The notes under the pieces were generated by a model. The model was not told where the DNA came from and did not search any database. It worked only from the letters and a program-made list of their open reading frames with translations. Below are positions 14,791-16,470 of a DNA stretch of 16,470 nt, piece by piece. The DNA is taken from NCBI GenBank assembly GCA_036505875.1, contig DASXSR010000401.1, positions 1 to 16,470 of the forward strand, given 5' to 3'. The DNA comes from Onstottus_A sp036505875. Its GTDB lineage: Bacteria > Acidobacteriota > Blastocatellia > UBA7656. The first letter of the stretch is position 1; each line of letters begins with the position of its first letter. Made by a program: the position numbers and the translations under genes.

Positions 14791-14988
14791 TCAACAATCG
14801 CGGCTTGTTCTTTGTGCGAACGTCAGCCGAATACGCAGAAACGAATGGAAGATCAGAACAGCAAGAGCGACGCCGCCAACACCAGCAGCTATGTCGGCCG
14901 GGTCGAACGTGTTCCGCCCGAATGGACTCAGGAGCTCGACCAGTATCAACCGACGGAGTTGCATCCTTAATTTTGCGATCCTCATCAT
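14791..14988 (-). CDS. small membrane protein upstream of the S9 peptidase
   Basis: This predicted 65-residue protein has a very basic N-terminus (MMRIAKLRMQLRRLILVELL), a short polar link containing GRNTFDPADI, one hydrophobic segment (AAGVGGVALAVLIFHSFL, about 34-51) and a basic tail. The TFDPADI-plus-membrane-helix pattern resembles the end of VanZ-like proteins, so it may be a small derivative or a remnant. Support comes from a strong minus-strand promoter 44 nt upstream, AAGGGA nine bases before the ATG, and its stop 28 nt before the S9 peptidase start, which implies one transcript. A TTG three bases upstream is an alternative start. No homologue is recognised with certainty. Confidence 0.5.
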   Translation of the reverse strand: MMRIAKLRMQLRRLILVELLSPFGRNTFDPADIAAGVGGVALAVLIFHSFLRIRLTFAQRTSRDC

Positions 14989-15031
14989 CAATGTGATTCC
15001 CTTCCCGGGTTTGGTTTCCACCGAAACGCGG

Positions 15032-15060
15032 ATTATACACGCTCGCGCAGGCCTTGAAAA
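15032..15060 (-). promoter_or_regulatory. minus-strand promoter for the small membrane protein and S9 peptidase
   Basis: On the minus strand TTTTCA is followed after 17 nt by a perfect TATAAT. Transcription would start near 15025, giving a leader of about 37 nt to the small gene. The rest of 14989-15166 holds this promoter and the divergent site-2 protease promoter and no other feature that I can see. Confidence 0.65.
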
Positions 15061-15100
15061 AAGCTCGCGACTGTTGACGGCTTCTCAGAAAGCTCTTTCT

Positions 15101-15129
15101 TTGACAGCCCCAAGAGTGCGTGTTAGTTT
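15101..15129 (+). promoter_or_regulatory. possible promoter of the site-2 protease gene
   Basis: A perfect TTGACA (15101-15106) is followed after 17 nt by TAGTTT (15124-15129), which matches the -10 consensus at only three positions. Transcription would start near 15136, 31 nt before the TTG start. Confidence 0.4.
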
Positions 15130-15166
15130 GAGCTTGTGCCAAACTTGAACTCCGTGGAGATAACGC

Positions 15167-15859
15167 TTGCCCGAGATTGATATCGGTTTCGTGATCATCT
15201 GGTTTGTGGTGTTTTTATTCTCGCTCTCATTCCATGAATCGGCTCACGCGTGGATGTCCGAACGATTCGGAGATGACACCGGCAGGCATCAGGGCCGCAT
15301 CACACTCAATCCCATCCCGCACATTGATCCGATAGGAACGATTCTCTTCCCGCTGATCAGCATGTTCACGTCTGTGCCGTTGCTGGGTTGGGCAAAACCT
15401 GTTCAGACAAACCCGCTGTTGTGGAGAGATAAGACGAAAGCGAATATCTCCGTCTCAGCCGCAGGCCCGATAAGTAATTTCATATTGATGACCATCGCGT
15501 TCATCATACTAAAGGCTTTGATTCTATCAGGCTTGTTGAGATTCAATCCCGCCCTTCGGAATATCTATGATGTAATTGCGCCGGCGCCCGGCCAGCCGGC
15601 CTTCATGCAACCGCTTGCGATGTTTTTGAGTGTAATGCTGATGTTGAACCTGGCGCTCGGGGTCTTTAACTTGATACCGATTCCGCCGCTCGACGGAAGC
15701 CACGTCTTGGAGGAATTGCTTCCACACCCGATGCAAGAGGCTTACTATCAGCTTCGCCCGTATGGGTTTCTATTGCTTATGGCGCTGCTTTACCTCGGCG
15801 CCCTGAGTTTGATCTTTCAACCTATCTCGATTTTCATATTGAGGCTGCTTATCGGATAA
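15167..15859 (+). CDS. site-2 protease family protein (M50)
   Basis: This 230-residue intramembrane metalloprotease is mostly hydrophobic. The zinc motif HESAH (H23, E24, H27) lies in the first membrane segment, and the third ligand D176 is in NLIPIPPLDGSHVLE. Between them is the subfamily-typical GRITLNPIPHIDPIGTI (43-59), then GWAKPV. It lacks PDZ and CBS domains, which fits the compact YwhC/Rv-type group rather than RseP. Members cut membrane-bound substrates, but the substrate here is unknown. The start is TTG at 15167, with GTGGAGA upstream and no better option before the zinc motif. It is followed by trpS after 27 nt, an order I recall as common in Acidobacteriota. Confidence 0.92.
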   Translation: MPEIDIGFVIIWFVVFLFSLSFHESAHAWMSERFGDDTGRHQGRITLNPIPHIDPIGTILFPLISMFTSVPLLGWAKPVQTNPLLWRDKTKANISVSAAGPISNFILMTIAFIILKALILSGLLRFNPALRNIYDVIAPAPGQPAFMQPLAMFLSVMLMLNLALGVFNLIPIPPLDGSHVLEELLPHPMQEAYYQLRPYGFLLLMALLYLGALSLIFQPISIFILRLLIG

Positions 15860-15886
15860 GGCGCAGGCCGAGAAGAGGTTTCGTAA

Positions 15887-16470
15887 TTGGGAGGAGAATT
15901 CGGAAAGAAGCGAATCGTCAGTGGGATGCGCCCGACCGGGAATCTTCATCTCGGAAACTACGAAGGCGCGCTCAAGAATTGGATACGCCTGCAAGACTCA
16001 GGCGAATACGAGTGCTTCTACTTCATCGCCGATCTGCACGCGCTGACGAGCGACTACGCCGACACCGGCGCGATCAAACAGAACACAATCGATATGGTCA
16101 GCGACTGGCTTGCGGCAGGGCTTGATCCCGAGCGCTCAACCATCTTCATTCAGTCGATGATCCCCGAGCATTCCGAGCTTCATGTGATCTTGTCCGCCGT
16201 TACACCGCTGGGCTGGCTCGAGCGCGTCCCGACTTACAAAGAGCAGCGCGAGAACATAACCGAGAAGGACGTGGGCAACTACGCGTTCCTCGGCTATCCC
16301 GTGCTGCAAGCCGCAGACATCATAATGTACAAAGCCGACTACGTTCCGGTCGGCAAGGATCAGGCATCACACGTCGAGCTCACGAGGGAGATTGTCCGCC
16401 GCTTCAACAATTTTTACGGCCCGGTGTTCCCTGAGCCGAAAGAGCTTCACACCGAAGTGCCGGTGCTGCC
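15887..16470 (+). CDS. trpS: tryptophan--tRNA ligase, 5' part (runs off the window)
   Basis: The first 194 residues of a class I aminoacyl-tRNA synthetase are present. The N-terminus has KKRIVSGMRPTGNLHLGNY (7-25), which contains the HIGH-type motif as HLGN. Then come YFIADLHAL and SDWLAAGLDPERSTIFIQS, GNYAFLGYPVLQAADI, the TrpS hallmark VGKDQASHVELTREI and FNNFYG. The KMSKS loop lies outside the window. It charges tRNA-Trp. The TTG at 15887 is the first start after an in-frame TAA, with AGAAGAGG eight bases upstream. No ATG occurs in frame until residue 14, which is inside the conserved motif. A purine-rich GGGAGGAG lies just after the TTG and has no in-frame start to serve. Confidence 0.96.
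   Translation, partial: MGGEFGKKRIVSGMRPTGNLHLGNYEGALKNWIRLQDSGEYECFYFIADLHALTSDYADTGAIKQNTIDMVSDWLAAGLDPERSTIFIQSMIPEHSELHVILSAVTPLGWLERVPTYKEQRENITEKDVGNYAFLGYPVLQAADIIMYKADYVPVGKDQASHVELTREIVRRFNNFYGPVFPEPKELHTEVPVL

Noticed and set aside
1..16470. CRISPR array, tRNA, rRNA, insertion sequence or prophage genes
   Set aside because: No spaced direct repeats, cloverleaf, transposase or integrase motifs were seen on either strand.

Overview
The window looks like chromosomal DNA from a moderately GC-rich free-living bacterium, most likely an Acidobacteriota member (Blastocatellia-like). This rests on gene style: a Uma2 nuclease, a sigma factor with a long basic non-conserved insert, a site-2 protease next to trpS, and a HEDTN-type tail repeat. 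It is an inference, not a measured assignment. No rRNA, tRNA, CRISPR array, insertion sequence or phage gene was seen. Coding density is high and most genes are housekeeping or conserved.

Left part (1-4155): a possible frameshifted membrane-protein fragment runs off the left edge on the minus strand. Next come a Uma2-family nuclease (minus), glycine oxidase thiO (plus), an unrecognised single-span membrane protein (plus), and gpmI, the cofactor-independent phosphoglycerate mutase (minus).

Middle left (4238-8565): a plus-strand run opens with a YtrA-type GntR repressor. Its promoter is covered by a perfect 28-bp palindrome, the clearest regulatory signal in the window. The repressor is followed at short spacing by a slipin-type SPFH membrane protein, an isoprenylcysteine-methyltransferase-like membrane protein, an unrecognised soluble protein and a small DUF4177-like secreted or anchored protein. 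After a 113-nt gap comes a secreted M55 D-aminopeptidase. YtrA-type regulators are best known for controlling ABC transporters, so this envelope-centred cargo is of interest.

Middle right (8626-12817): a minus-strand pair (a YkgJ cysteine-cluster protein and a SAM methyltransferase joined by an ATGA overlap) diverges from a long-leader sigma-70 gene. The sigma gene overlaps a REC/HD-GYP response regulator through TGATG, which couples a primary-type sigma factor to a predicted c-di-GMP phosphodiesterase. A 17-bp inverted repeat between the M55 and methyltransferase genes also encodes part of the methyltransferase C-terminal tail.

Right part (12837-16470): an S9 prolyl-oligopeptidase-family peptidase (minus) is preceded in the same transcript by a probable 65-residue membrane protein with its own promoter and Shine-Dalgarno. 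Divergent from these are a site-2 protease (M50) and the 5' part of trpS, which runs off the right edge.
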